From Flavobacteriaceae bacterium UBA3591 (GTDB lineage Bacteria > Bacteroidota > Bacteroidia > Flavobacteriales > Flavobacteriaceae): DNA of 64,000 nucleotides. Below the pieces are notes generated by a model. That model made no database searches, had not been told where the DNA came from, and saw only the letters and a program-made list of their open reading frames with translations. The DNA lies in the NCBI GenBank assembly GCA_002375695.1, contig DFMO01000006.1, positions 62,001-126,000 on the forward strand. Direction: 5' to 3'. The position numbers were made by a program, and so were the translations under genes. Within the stretch, counting starts at the first letter, position 1; the number at the start of each line of letters is the position of its first letter. Below are positions 27,014-35,293 of the stretch, piece after piece.

Positions 27014-27044
27014 AAGTCCTGCGAAAATCGCAGGACTTTTTTTA
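27014..27044 (+). terminator. Intrinsic terminator after sucD
   Basis: AGTCCTGCGA (27015-27024) pairs fully with TCGCAGGACT (27028-27037) around a 3-nt loop and is followed by a T-tract. Confidence 0.92.
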
Positions 27045-27074
27045 TTGAATACTTACATCCTTTTGTTATATTTG
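27045..27074 (+). promoter_or_regulatory. Promoter upstream of fabG
   Basis: TTG (27045-27047) and TATATTTG (27067-27074) are separated by exactly 19 bp, the best match to the Bacteroidota consensus in the window. Predicted transcription starts near 27080, about 77 nt before the fabG ATG. Confidence 0.75.
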
Positions 27075-27112
27075 AATCCCGCCTTTTTCGCGGTTTATAA
27101 TTATAAATGTCT

Positions 27113-27140
27113 GGTCGAGCTCAGTCGCGACCTTTTTTTT
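27113..27140 (+). repeat. Palindromic repeat-like hairpin with T-tract in the fabG leader
   Basis: GGTCG (27113-27117) pairs with CGACC (27128-27132), with the core GTCGAGCTCAGTCGCGAC, followed by eight T. The sequence resembles degenerate copies of short palindromes of the form CTCGACTGCGCTCGAG that I recall as common between genes in Flavobacteriia. It also has the form of an intrinsic terminator, placed between the promoter and fabG. Confidence 0.5.
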
Positions 27141-27156
27141 AAATCAAATTTTACGT

Positions 27157-27903
27157 ATGAAATTATTAGAAGGAAAAACAGCAATAGTAACAGGCGGAAG
27201 TCGCGGGATAGGGAAGGGTATTGTTGAAATATTCGCACAACACGGCGCTAATGTAGCATTTACTTACAGCTCGTCTGCACAAGCTGCCGATGCCCTTGTT
27301 GATGAATTATCGAGCACTGGAGTTAAAATTAAAGCGTACAAAAGCAATGCTGCATCTTTTGAAGAATCTCAAAAATTGGCAGACGAAGTTTTAAAAGAAT
27401 TTGGAAGTATCGACATCTTAATTAACAATGCAGGAATTACCAAAGACAATTTGCTTATGCGTATTTCTGAAGACGACTTTGATAAAGTTATTGAAGTAAA
27501 TCTAAAATCTGTTTTTAACATGACCAAGGCGGTACAACGCACTATGTTAAAGCAGCGTAAAGGCTCAATAATAAATATGAGTTCAATTGTAGGTGTAACC
27601 GGAAATGCAGGTCAAACTAACTATGCAGCATCAAAAGCAGGAATTATAGGTTTTTCTAAATCGGTAGCTTTAGAATTAGGTTCGCGCCATATTCGTTGCA
27701 ATGTTATTGCACCAGGTTTTATTGAAACCGAAATGACGGGCAAACTCAATGAAGAAACGGTTCAAAATTGGCGCGATGGAATTCCGCTTAAACGCGGTGG
27801 ATCGCCAGAAGATATTGCAAACGCCTGCGTGTTTTTAGCCAGCGACTTATCGTCGTATATAACAGGGCAAGTTATCCACGTAGATGGCGGGATGCATACC
27901 TGA
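27157..27903 (+). CDS. fabG: 3-oxoacyl-[acyl-carrier-protein] reductase
   Basis: FabG (248 residues) is a short-chain dehydrogenase. It has the cofactor motif TGGSRGIGKG (about 13-22), NNAGIT (near 90), and the catalytic Ser-Tyr-Lys in SSIVGVTGNAGQTNYAASKAG (S about 142, Y155, K159). It reduces 3-ketoacyl-ACP with NADPH in fatty acid elongation. The C-terminal ITGQVIHVDGGMHT is standard. The length is typical of true FabG. Confidence 0.93.
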   Translation: MKLLEGKTAIVTGGSRGIGKGIVEIFAQHGANVAFTYSSSAQAADALVDELSSTGVKIKAYKSNAASFEESQKLADEVLKEFGSIDILINNAGITKDNLLMRISEDDFDKVIEVNLKSVFNMTKAVQRTMLKQRKGSIINMSSIVGVTGNAGQTNYAASKAGIIGFSKSVALELGSRHIRCNVIAPGFIETEMTGKLNEETVQNWRDGIPLKRGGSPEDIANACVFLASDLSSYITGQVIHVDGGMHT

Positions 27904-28005
27904 TTTACGAATTTTAATTTTAGATTATTTATCAATTAACCTTGATAATAGGTGCTAAAAATGTAAAAGATAAATCTAAAATTGTAAAGCGTTTATCACA
28001 AATTA

Positions 28006-30045
28006 ATGACTCAAGAAGTAATAATTTATATAATAATCGCCGGAGTAGTTGCAATTACTCTGGCGGTTTTTATGTATGGCTATAAGTCAAAACTATCTAA
28101 AACCTTGCGATGGGCTTTGGGAAGTTTACGATTTATAACCCTTTTCGCCATATTATTATTACTCATAAACCCCAAGTTTAAAAACAATACTTATACGGTT
28201 GAAAAACCGCAACTCCCCGTATTGGTAGATAATTCGGCTTCGGTAGTTGCTTTAAACCAAAGGGAAAGTGTTTTACAATTGGTTGAAGGGCTTAAAACCA
28301 ATAAAGAACTAAATGATAAATTCGACCTTGCATTTTATTCTTTTGGAAGTGATTTCCGCGAAAACGACTCCTTAACTTTTAAAGATAAAAGCACCAATAT
28401 TGCGGCAGCTCTTTCGGCAACAAATGAGCTCTACAAAAATAAAACGGCCCCGGCCCCTGTTGTTTTAATTACCGATGGAAACCAAACCCTTGGTAACGAT
28501 TACGAGTTTATTTCTTCAACTTTAAAAACCGAAGTATATCCAATTATTCTAGGGGATTCAACAAAATACGTCGATTTAAAAATTAATCAATTAAACGCCA
28601 ATAAATACGCCTTTTTAAAAAATGATTTTCCAGTTGAAGTAATTTTAAATTACAGCGGAAATTCTACTGTAAATTCACAATTTCAAGTTGCTCGCGGCGA
28701 GGCAGTTGTATACCGAAAACAGCTTACCTTTTCAGAAAGTGAAACTTCACAAACCCTTCAATTTACACTGCTAGCTTCTTCGGTAGGCCTCCAAAAATAC
28801 AAAGCTCAAATACTTCCTTTATCCGAAGAAAAAAACACTACAAATAACACAAAACATTTCGCAATTGAAGTTATTGACCAAGCGACAAATGTATTGATAG
28901 TTAGTGATGTTACCCACCCAGATTTAGGGGCTTTAAAAAAGGCAATTGAATCTAACGAACGCCGTACAGCTACAATAAAAAAGCCTTTGGAAGCGGTGAA
29001 TATTGTCGATGACTATCAATTGGTAATTCTTTACCAGCCCAACCGAAGTTTTGCTTCTTTGTTTGGAACACTAAACAAAATTGATAAAAACATTTTTGTA
29101 GTGACCGGTTTGGCTACAGAATGGAACTTTTTAAACGGGGCTCAAGAAATTTTTTCAAAAATACCTTCAAATCAAAGTGAAGAAGTACAAGCAAATTTAA
29201 ATACAGCATATAGTGCTTTTGCTGTTAAGGATATTGGTTTTAATAATTTGTCGCCGCTATACAGTGAGTTTGGCGAATTGACTATAACAGCTGCTCACGA
29301 TATATTGCTAAACCAAACCGTTAGTAATTTACCCAATGGCAATCCATTAATTGCCAGTATTGAACAAAACGGTCGGCGGTTAGCACTTTGGGATGGAGAA
29401 GGCTTTTGGCGATGGAGAAGTAGTAGTTATCTAAACACACAATCGTTTAAAGATTTTGACGATTTTATTGGTGGAATTGTTCAGTATTTAGCGTCCAACA
29501 AACGGCGTAGTAGGCTCGAAGTGTCTTCCGAAGCATTTTTCTACAGTAACAATCCAATAAAAATATCGGCGCAGTACTTCGATAAAAATTACGTTTTTGA
29601 TAGTCGCGCTTCGCTTAATATTTCAGTAAAAAATAAAGAAGAAGAAAATACTGTTATTTTCCCGATGCTATTGCGAAACAATTATTACGAAGTAGATTTA
29701 AATAGCCTGCCTGCCGGCGAATACAATTATACTATTTCGGTTAAAAATGAAGCCGTTTCCCGAAGTGGTAGTTTTACAATTTTAGATTTTAATGTGGAAC
29801 AGCAATTCTTAAATGCCGATATTTTAAGACTGCAACATATTGCAGATAACACCAACGGAAATGCCTACTTTTTATCTCAATATAACAACCTTATAGCTTC
29901 TTTACTTTCAAATACTAAATACCAAAACATTGAAAAGAGCGAACAAAAAATAGTACCTTTGTTAGATTGGAAATACCTGTTATTTCTCATCGTTTTAAGC
30001 CTTGCAGCAGAATGGTTTATTAGAAAATACAACGGACTTATCTAA
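28006..30045 (+). CDS. VWA-domain membrane protein of unknown function
   Basis: The 679-residue protein has two N-terminal TM helices (about 6-26 and 41-56), a von Willebrand A domain with an intact MIDAS (DNSAS at 75-79, a Thr in DKSTNIAAAL, ITDGNQ near 160), a long periplasmic beta-rich region (about 185-640), and one C-terminal TM helix (about 650-668). The layout resembles BatA-type or glutamine-amidotransferase-like proteins of Bacteroidota envelope clusters, but no MoxR ATPase or other Bat gene is near. It is followed after 27 bp by the prohibitin gene and may be cotranscribed with it. Confidence 0.8.
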   Translation: MTQEVIIYIIIAGVVAITLAVFMYGYKSKLSKTLRWALGSLRFITLFAILLLLINPKFKNNTYTVEKPQLPVLVDNSASVVALNQRESVLQLVEGLKTNKELNDKFDLAFYSFGSDFRENDSLTFKDKSTNIAAALSATNELYKNKTAPAPVVLITDGNQTLGNDYEFISSTLKTEVYPIILGDSTKYVDLKINQLNANKYAFLKNDFPVEVILNYSGNSTVNSQFQVARGEAVVYRKQLTFSESETSQTLQFTLLASSVGLQKYKAQILPLSEEKNTTNNTKHFAIEVIDQATNVLIVSDVTHPDLGALKKAIESNERRTATIKKPLEAVNIVDDYQLVILYQPNRSFASLFGTLNKIDKNIFVVTGLATEWNFLNGAQEIFSKIPSNQSEEVQANLNTAYSAFAVKDIGFNNLSPLYSEFGELTITAAHDILLNQTVSNLPNGNPLIASIEQNGRRLALWDGEGFWRWRSSSYLNTQSFKDFDDFIGGIVQYLASNKRRSRLEVSSEAFFYSNNPIKISAQYFDKNYVFDSRASLNISVKNKEEENTVIFPMLLRNNYYEVDLNSLPAGEYNYTISVKNEAVSRSGSFTILDFNVEQQFLNADILRLQHIADNTNGNAYFLSQYNNLIASLLSNTKYQNIEKSEQKIVPLLDWKYLLFLIVLSLAAEWFIRKYNGLI

Positions 30046-30072
30046 AATTAAATTTCAAAGAAAAAGTATACA

Positions 30073-30888
30073 ATGGAAAAACTACCTAAAATTACAGTAC
30101 CCGTTATCGTAGGGTTTATTTTATTAATTATTGTTATTGCAAAATCTTCTGTAACAATTGGCTCTGGGCACGCAGGAGTGCTTTATCAAACTTTTGGGAA
30201 TGGTGTGGTGACCGACAAGCCACCATTGGGCGAAGGTTTTCATATCATCGCCCCTTGGAACAAGGTTTTTGTTTACGAAATTCGCCAACAAGAATTAAGC
30301 GAAAAAATGCAGGTTTTATCGTCTAACGGACTTGAAATTAAACTCGATGCTTCGGCTTGGTACCAGCCAATAAGAGGCGATATAGCAAAGCTTCACCAAG
30401 AAAAAGGTGAAAATTATTTACAGCGCGTTATTCAACCTGCAATTCGTAGTGCAGCAAGAAGTGTGGTTGGGCGTTATACTCCCGAGCAACTTTACTCGAG
30501 TAAACGTGATGCAATTCAAGAAGAAATTTTTGAAGAAACAAAAAAGATTTTGGATAGACAGTTTATTCAATTAAATGAAGTTTTGGTACGCGATGTTACT
30601 TTACCACCGGCTATAAAAGACGCTATTGAGCGAAAACTACGTCAAGAGCAGGAAGCGTTAGAGTATGAATTCCGTTTAGAAAAAGCAACAAAAGAAGCCG
30701 AAAAAGTAAGAATTGAAGCTCAAGGAAAAGCCGATGCGAATGCTATTTTAAGTGCTTCGTTAACCGATAAAGTTCTTCAAGATAAAGGAATTGATGCAAC
30801 CCTAAAACTGGCTAACTCGCAAAACGCAAAAGTTATAGTTGTTGGTTCTGGCGATAGTGGGTTACCGCTAATTTTAGGAAATAACTAA
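30073..30888 (+). CDS. Prohibitin-family (SPFH/Band 7) membrane protein
   Basis: The 271-residue protein has one N-terminal TM helix (about 9-28) and then an SPFH domain (VTIGSGHAGVLYQTFGNGV..., QQELSEKMQVLSSNGLEIKLDASAWYQP). A coiled-coil (KLRQEQEALEYEFRLEKATKEAEK, about 198-235) follows. Such proteins form ring scaffolds in the inner membrane, often with FtsH-type proteases; no protease gene is adjacent. A terminator follows. Confidence 0.9.
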   Translation: MEKLPKITVPVIVGFILLIIVIAKSSVTIGSGHAGVLYQTFGNGVVTDKPPLGEGFHIIAPWNKVFVYEIRQQELSEKMQVLSSNGLEIKLDASAWYQPIRGDIAKLHQEKGENYLQRVIQPAIRSAARSVVGRYTPEQLYSSKRDAIQEEIFEETKKILDRQFIQLNEVLVRDVTLPPAIKDAIERKLRQEQEALEYEFRLEKATKEAEKVRIEAQGKADANAILSASLTDKVLQDKGIDATLKLANSQNAKVIVVGSGDSGLPLILGNN

Positions 30889-30938
30889 AATTGTTTCGCA
30901 ATTAAAAAGAACACTAACTTTAAAAAGTTCAAGTTAAA

Positions 30939-30965
30939 AACCTTCCAATTTAGGAAGGTTTTTTT
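30939..30965 (+). terminator. Intrinsic terminator after the prohibitin gene
   Basis: AACCTTCC (30939-30946) pairs with GGAAGGTT (30953-30960) around a 6-nt loop and is followed by a T-tract. Confidence 0.9.
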
Positions 30966-31082
30966 ATTAAATATAACTGGCTCTAAAATTTGAACATAAA
31001 TATTTTTTTCAGAAAATAAATTCATCGTTCACTTAAGCCTATTTCTTTATCTTTACGCTATTAAACTTTTTATTTCTTAAAT

Positions 31083-31448
31083 ATGAAGGCTACCCCCGAA
31101 CACCACGAACGAATTGCTAAATTAACCTTCGCTTCAGTTTATCCGCACTATATCACTAAAGTGGAAAAGAAGGGGCGTACTAAAGAAGAATTGCTTCAAG
31201 TAATTAATTGGCTCACAGGTTTTGATGAGAAAAAAGTAAATGCATTGGTTGAAGAAAATGTAACGTTTAAAACATTTTTTGAGCAAGCCGAGTTAAATCC
31301 AAATGCGCATTTAATTAAAGGGGTAATTTGTGGTTACCGCATAGAAGAATTAGAGAATTCGCTTACAAAACAAGTTCGATATTTAGATAAACTGGTTGAC
31401 GAACTCGCTAAAGGAAGAAAAATGGAAAAAATTTTACGAGTAGCATAG
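31083..31448 (+). CDS. DUF2200-family protein
   Basis: The 121-residue soluble protein matches the DUF2200 pattern: RIAKLTFASVYPHYITKVEKKGRTKEEL at the N-terminus, then INWLTGF, FFEQAELNPNAHLIKGVICGYRIEE and a helical end. No function is known for the family. It is a stand-alone small gene, 49 bp before a VOC-domain gene on the same strand. Confidence 0.88.
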   Translation: MKATPEHHERIAKLTFASVYPHYITKVEKKGRTKEELLQVINWLTGFDEKKVNALVEENVTFKTFFEQAELNPNAHLIKGVICGYRIEELENSLTKQVRYLDKLVDELAKGRKMEKILRVA

Positions 31449-31497
31449 CAGCTTATTTTGTAGATTTCGCATTAAATAAACCCTTAAAAATAACATT

Positions 31498-31869
31498 ATG
31501 AAATTAGGAGCATTTTCGATTAGTTTAAATGTAAAAGACCTCGAAGCTTCAAAACAATTTTACGAAAAGTTAGGCTTTAAAGCTATGGCCGGCAGTAAGG
31601 AACACAATTACTTTATCTTAAAAAATGAAAATGCGCTTATCGGGGTTTTTCAAGGTATGTTTGAAGGAAATATTTTAACCTTTAATCCTGGCTGGGATGA
31701 AAATGCGAGCAATATTGAATCTTTTGACGATGTGCGGCAAATTCAAAAAAGCTTAAAACAAAACAATATTCAATTACTAAGCGAAGCCGAAGAAAACAGC
31801 GAAGGACCTGCAAATATTACTTTAAAAGACCCCGACGGCAATATTATTTTAATAGACCAACACAGATAG
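31498..31869 (+). CDS. VOC-family (glyoxalase/bleomycin resistance-like) protein
   Basis: The 123-residue protein has the two beta-alpha-beta-beta-beta halves of the vicinal oxygen chelate fold: SISLNVKDLEASKQFYEKLGF (4-24) and the C-terminal ITLKDPDGNIILIDQH. Members bind a metal between strands and act as lyases, dioxygenases or resistance proteins; the substrate is unknown. It converges with the symporter gene, leaving a 4-bp gap. Confidence 0.88.
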   Translation: MKLGAFSISLNVKDLEASKQFYEKLGFKAMAGSKEHNYFILKNENALIGVFQGMFEGNILTFNPGWDENASNIESFDDVRQIQKSLKQNNIQLLSEAEENSEGPANITLKDPDGNIILIDQHR

Positions 31870-31873
31870 CTGT

Positions 31874-33601
31874 CTATTCAATTTTTTGAAAGGATTTAAT
31901 TATTACCAAGCCACAAACCACGGCAACAAGAGTTAAAATTACAGCTAAGCCTATGTTGCTGTAAATAAAATTACCAATGGCAAAAAGTGAACAATAAACA
32001 CCTACTACACCTGCAAAGAAGCCGAGAATTTTCATCCTGAAACCTTTAAATTTTGAGTCGTTACCAAAGATAATTTGGTTAAACTTCTGCAAGGTTTCTT
32101 TTTTGGATGGTTGGGTTAAAAGCGTAACCACAACCCAGCCAACAGTAGTTATTGCTACACTAAGTACTAACTGCCAATGTTCGGCAATTGTAACAATTGG
32201 ATCGTCTAGCTTTCCATTAATAAAAAAGAATGCCGCAATTAAAAACGAAATTGCCATAGCTGCTATTTCACTATACGGGTTAATTCTACTCCAAAACCAC
32301 CGCAAAATAAAAAGTAAGCCTGTTCCAGCACCAATGGAAAGCAGCAAATTAAAACCGTCTCGCGCTTCTTCTAAAATTAAAGCCAATAAAGCTGCCAAAA
32401 TCATCATTATTACCGTAGAAGTTCTTCCTACTGCAACCTGTTCGCGTCCTTTTGCATTTTTTCGAAGAAAACGCACATAAAAGTCGTTTACAACGTAAGA
32501 ACTTCCCCAGTTAAGGTGTGTAGAAATAGTACTCATAAATGCAGCGATAAGCGATGTAATTACGATGCCTAAAAGGCCTGCAGGCAAATAGGTAAGCATC
32601 GCCGGATACGACAAATCATTTTTTACGAAGTCTGGATTTAAATTGGGAAAAGCGGCTTGTAAACTCTCAATATTTGGAAAAACAACAATTGAAGCTAAAC
32701 CTATGATAATCCACGGCCACGGTCTAATAGCATAATGAGCAAAATTAAAAAATAGCGTAGCATAAGTAGCGTGTTTTTCATTTTTTGCGGCTAACATTCG
32801 CTGTGCAATATAGCCACCACCGCCAGGTTCGGCACCGGGATACCAAACACTCCACCATTGTACTGCAAGCGGGATAATTAACAATGGTATTAGTAATTCA
32901 GGTTTTGAAAAATCTGGTAACATTGCGGTTTTTTCGGCAACTGCAGGTGTGGAAAGCAGGTTTTCAATTCCGCCTATTTCAGGCATATTTACAATAAAGA
33001 TAGTGGCCCAAACACTACCAACCATCGCAATTATAAATTGAACAAAATCTGTAAGAATTACACCCTTTAGTCCGCCAAAAGCCGAATAAATTACCACTAC
33101 GGGCGAAGCAATAAGCAGGACTTCATACGAAGAAATACCAAACATTACATGGCCTATTTTTATTGCTGCTAAACAAACATTCGCCATAATTACAATATTG
33201 AAAAAGACGCCCAGATAGATGGCTCTAAACCCTCTTAAAAATGCAGCGCTTTTTCCGCTGTAGCGCAATTCATAAAACTCTAAATCTGTAGTAATCCCAC
33301 TTTTACGCCACAATCTGGCGTAAAAAAATACGGTAAGCATTCCCGTTAATAGAAAACTCCACCAAATCCAGTTGCCAAAAACGCCGTCTTCGCGAATAAC
33401 TCCTGCTACAAAATTTGGAGTATCGGCAGCAAAAGTTGTAGCTACCATACTTACCCCAAGTAGCCACCACGGCATATTTCGGTTTGAAAGAAAAAAAGAT
33501 TTCGAATCTTTACCAGACCGTTTTGCCACAAGTAACCCAATGGCAATAAAAACTATAAAAAATGAAACTATAATTATCCAGTCGAGCGTCTCTAAATGCA
33601 T
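31874..33601 (-). CDS. Sodium:solute symporter family transporter
   Basis: The 575-residue inner-membrane protein has about 13-14 TM helices and SSS-family features: an N-terminal LDWIIIVSFFIVFIAIGLL helix, FFLSNRNMPWWLLGVSM, FAADTPNFVAG, GGLKGVILTDFVQF and SLIAAFMSTISTHLNWG. The PGGGGYIAQRM segment marks a Bacteroidota subgroup seen with sugar or polyol uptake genes, but no catabolic genes are nearby. The substrate is unknown. It is monocistronic. Confidence 0.9.
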   Translation of the reverse strand: MHLETLDWIIIVSFFIVFIAIGLLVAKRSGKDSKSFFLSNRNMPWWLLGVSMVATTFAADTPNFVAGVIREDGVFGNWIWWSFLLTGMLTVFFYARLWRKSGITTDLEFYELRYSGKSAAFLRGFRAIYLGVFFNIVIMANVCLAAIKIGHVMFGISSYEVLLIASPVVVIYSAFGGLKGVILTDFVQFIIAMVGSVWATIFIVNMPEIGGIENLLSTPAVAEKTAMLPDFSKPELLIPLLIIPLAVQWWSVWYPGAEPGGGGYIAQRMLAAKNEKHATYATLFFNFAHYAIRPWPWIIIGLASIVVFPNIESLQAAFPNLNPDFVKNDLSYPAMLTYLPAGLLGIVITSLIAAFMSTISTHLNWGSSYVVNDFYVRFLRKNAKGREQVAVGRTSTVIMMILAALLALILEEARDGFNLLLSIGAGTGLLFILRWFWSRINPYSEIAAMAISFLIAAFFFINGKLDDPIVTIAEHWQLVLSVAITTVGWVVVTLLTQPSKKETLQKFNQIIFGNDSKFKGFRMKILGFFAGVVGVYCSLFAIGNFIYSNIGLAVILTLVAVVCGLVIIKSFQKIE

Positions 33602-33757
33602 ATATGGTAAGATTAAACAATAACTAATTGTCTGGGTGAAAATAAAGAAATTGATTTGAAAATTGTAAATCTGTTATAGAATATATTCACAGGTTTTTAA
33701 ACATTTTATTTCTGTTTTAATAAACTTACTTACCTTTAATATATAATCAACACAGCT

Positions 33758-34843
33758 ATGGCCACAAGACGAAGAAAAAAACCACAAACTGCCAAAATAA
33801 AACCTAAAAGAGCCAGAAATTTATCGCCCGGAACAGTAACCTACACTGGTAAAAAAACTACAACGGTTACCGAACTTGATATAATTGACTATTCAAGCGA
33901 ACATTTTCAACGCTTTAAAACCAAGAATATTGAAGAAGCATTTAATTATGAAGATTCTACTAATATTACTTGGATAAATGTAAACGGGTTAAGCAATACC
34001 GAAGATATTATAAGTCTTGGTAATCACTTTGAGTTACACCCTCTAATTCAGGAAGATATTGTTAGTACCTACCAACGTCCTAAAATAGACGAATACGAAG
34101 ATTACTTATTTATAGTTTTTAAAATGCTTCATTACGATGATGAAAAACTGAACTATGAGCATATAAGTCTTGTAATGGGAAAGGATTATGTGTTAACGTT
34201 TCAAGAGGCCGAAGGCGATGTTTTTGAAGATTTACGCGAACGTTTAGAGCACGGTAAAGGACGAATTAGAAACGTAGGGGCAGATTATTTGATGTTTACC
34301 ATTCTCGATGCGGTAGTTGATAATTATTTTACTGTTCTTGAATTTTTAAGCAACAAAGTAGAACTGCTAGAAGACAAGCTTTTTACAGATAAAGAAGATC
34401 CAAATATTACAGAAGATATTCAAGATCTTAAAAAAGAAATTCTTAAAATTAGAAAAGCAGTTGTACCGTTGCGCGAGGTAATTAATCGTTTAGAAAAGAT
34501 AGATTCAACATTAATTGAAGAACGAACAAACAAATATATTCGCGATTTGTACGATCATATTATTCAGGTGAATGAAAGCGTTGAAATTTACCGCGAAATG
34601 ATTTGGGGGCTTATGGATATGTATATGACCACCATAAGCAATAAAATGAACGAAGTAATGAAGGTGCTTACCATTATGGCTTCAATTTTTATTCCGTTAA
34701 CCTTTATGGCCGGAATTTACGGGATGAATTTTGAACATATGCCCGAATTGCATTTGCGCTATGGCTATTATTACTTTTGGGCTGCCATGATATTAGTGTT
34801 TTTCGGCTTGCTGTGGTATTTTAAAAGAAAAAAGTGGTTGTAA
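33758..34843 (+). CDS. corA: Magnesium/cobalt transporter CorA
   Basis: The 361-residue protein has a highly basic N-terminus (MATRRRKKPQTAKIKPKRAR), a large cytoplasmic domain with long helices (about 210-300) and two C-terminal TM helices. The selectivity motif YGMNF lies near 321 and is followed by the MPEL loop. The pentameric channel imports Mg2+. The extended basic N-terminus is longer than in E. coli CorA. The gene is single and converges with the response regulator gene. Confidence 0.95.
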   Translation: MATRRRKKPQTAKIKPKRARNLSPGTVTYTGKKTTTVTELDIIDYSSEHFQRFKTKNIEEAFNYEDSTNITWINVNGLSNTEDIISLGNHFELHPLIQEDIVSTYQRPKIDEYEDYLFIVFKMLHYDDEKLNYEHISLVMGKDYVLTFQEAEGDVFEDLRERLEHGKGRIRNVGADYLMFTILDAVVDNYFTVLEFLSNKVELLEDKLFTDKEDPNITEDIQDLKKEILKIRKAVVPLREVINRLEKIDSTLIEERTNKYIRDLYDHIIQVNESVEIYREMIWGLMDMYMTTISNKMNEVMKVLTIMASIFIPLTFMAGIYGMNFEHMPELHLRYGYYYFWAAMILVFFGLLWYFKRKKWL

Positions 34844-34888
34844 TAATTCTTGATTTAAAATTTGTAGCGAGCTGATGAGTAGGGGAGA

Positions 34889-35293
34889 CTACACAATTGA
34901 ACTAATAATAGATGCCAATTCTTTTGGGCGTATTGGCTTAATAATATAGTCTGAAATTTCACTTATTTGTTTTGCTTTTTCTACATCGTGTGGATCTACA
35001 GAAGAGGAAACCATATAGACTAATATCTTTTTTCCAACCTTGGGTTTAATTAATTTGTATTCATCCATAAATTGAAACCCATCCATTACCGGCATATTTA
35101 TATCGAGTAGAATGATATCGGGTAGGTTTTCGCAAGCTCCTGCATTTTCTTTAATAAAGTCTAGCGCTTCCTCACCATCTGAAAATACCAAGACATTTTC
35201 GGCTAATTTATACGCCTTAATAGTTGCAGTAATAGCATATTGATAGATACTATCATCATCGATTATACATATATTTTGAACATTGCTATTCAT
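34889..35293 (-). CDS. Single-domain response regulator
   Basis: The start at 35293 (MNSNVQNICIIDDD) is preferred over one at 35353, since it gives a normal 134-residue receiver and an 8-bp ATGAATAG overlap with the kinase stop. The acidic pocket is D12-D14, the phospho-acceptor is D64 (ILLDINMP), and the switch residues and Lys lie in VSSS and YIIKPIRP. There is no output domain, so it probably works by protein contact or as a phosphorelay intermediate. It pairs with the kinase directly upstream. Confidence 0.93.
   Translation of the reverse strand: MNSNVQNICIIDDDSIYQYAITATIKAYKLAENVLVFSDGEEALDFIKENAGACENLPDIILLDINMPVMDGFQFMDEYKLIKPKVGKKILVYMVSSSVDPHDVEKAKQISEISDYIIKPIRPKELASIISSIV

Noticed and set aside
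27061..27132. Possible tRNA-like sequence (TTTGAATCCCGCC) before fabG
   Set aside because: There is no anticodon arm or acceptor pairing, and the segment is explained by the -7 element and a palindrome.
27045..27227. ORF spanning the fabG promoter and start
   Set aside because: It covers a consensus promoter and a hairpin and overlaps fabG in another frame.
31874..33601. Carbohydrate-uptake locus suggested by the PGGGGYIAQ symporter
   Set aside because: No glycoside hydrolase or catabolic gene is adjacent, so a substrate cannot be assigned.
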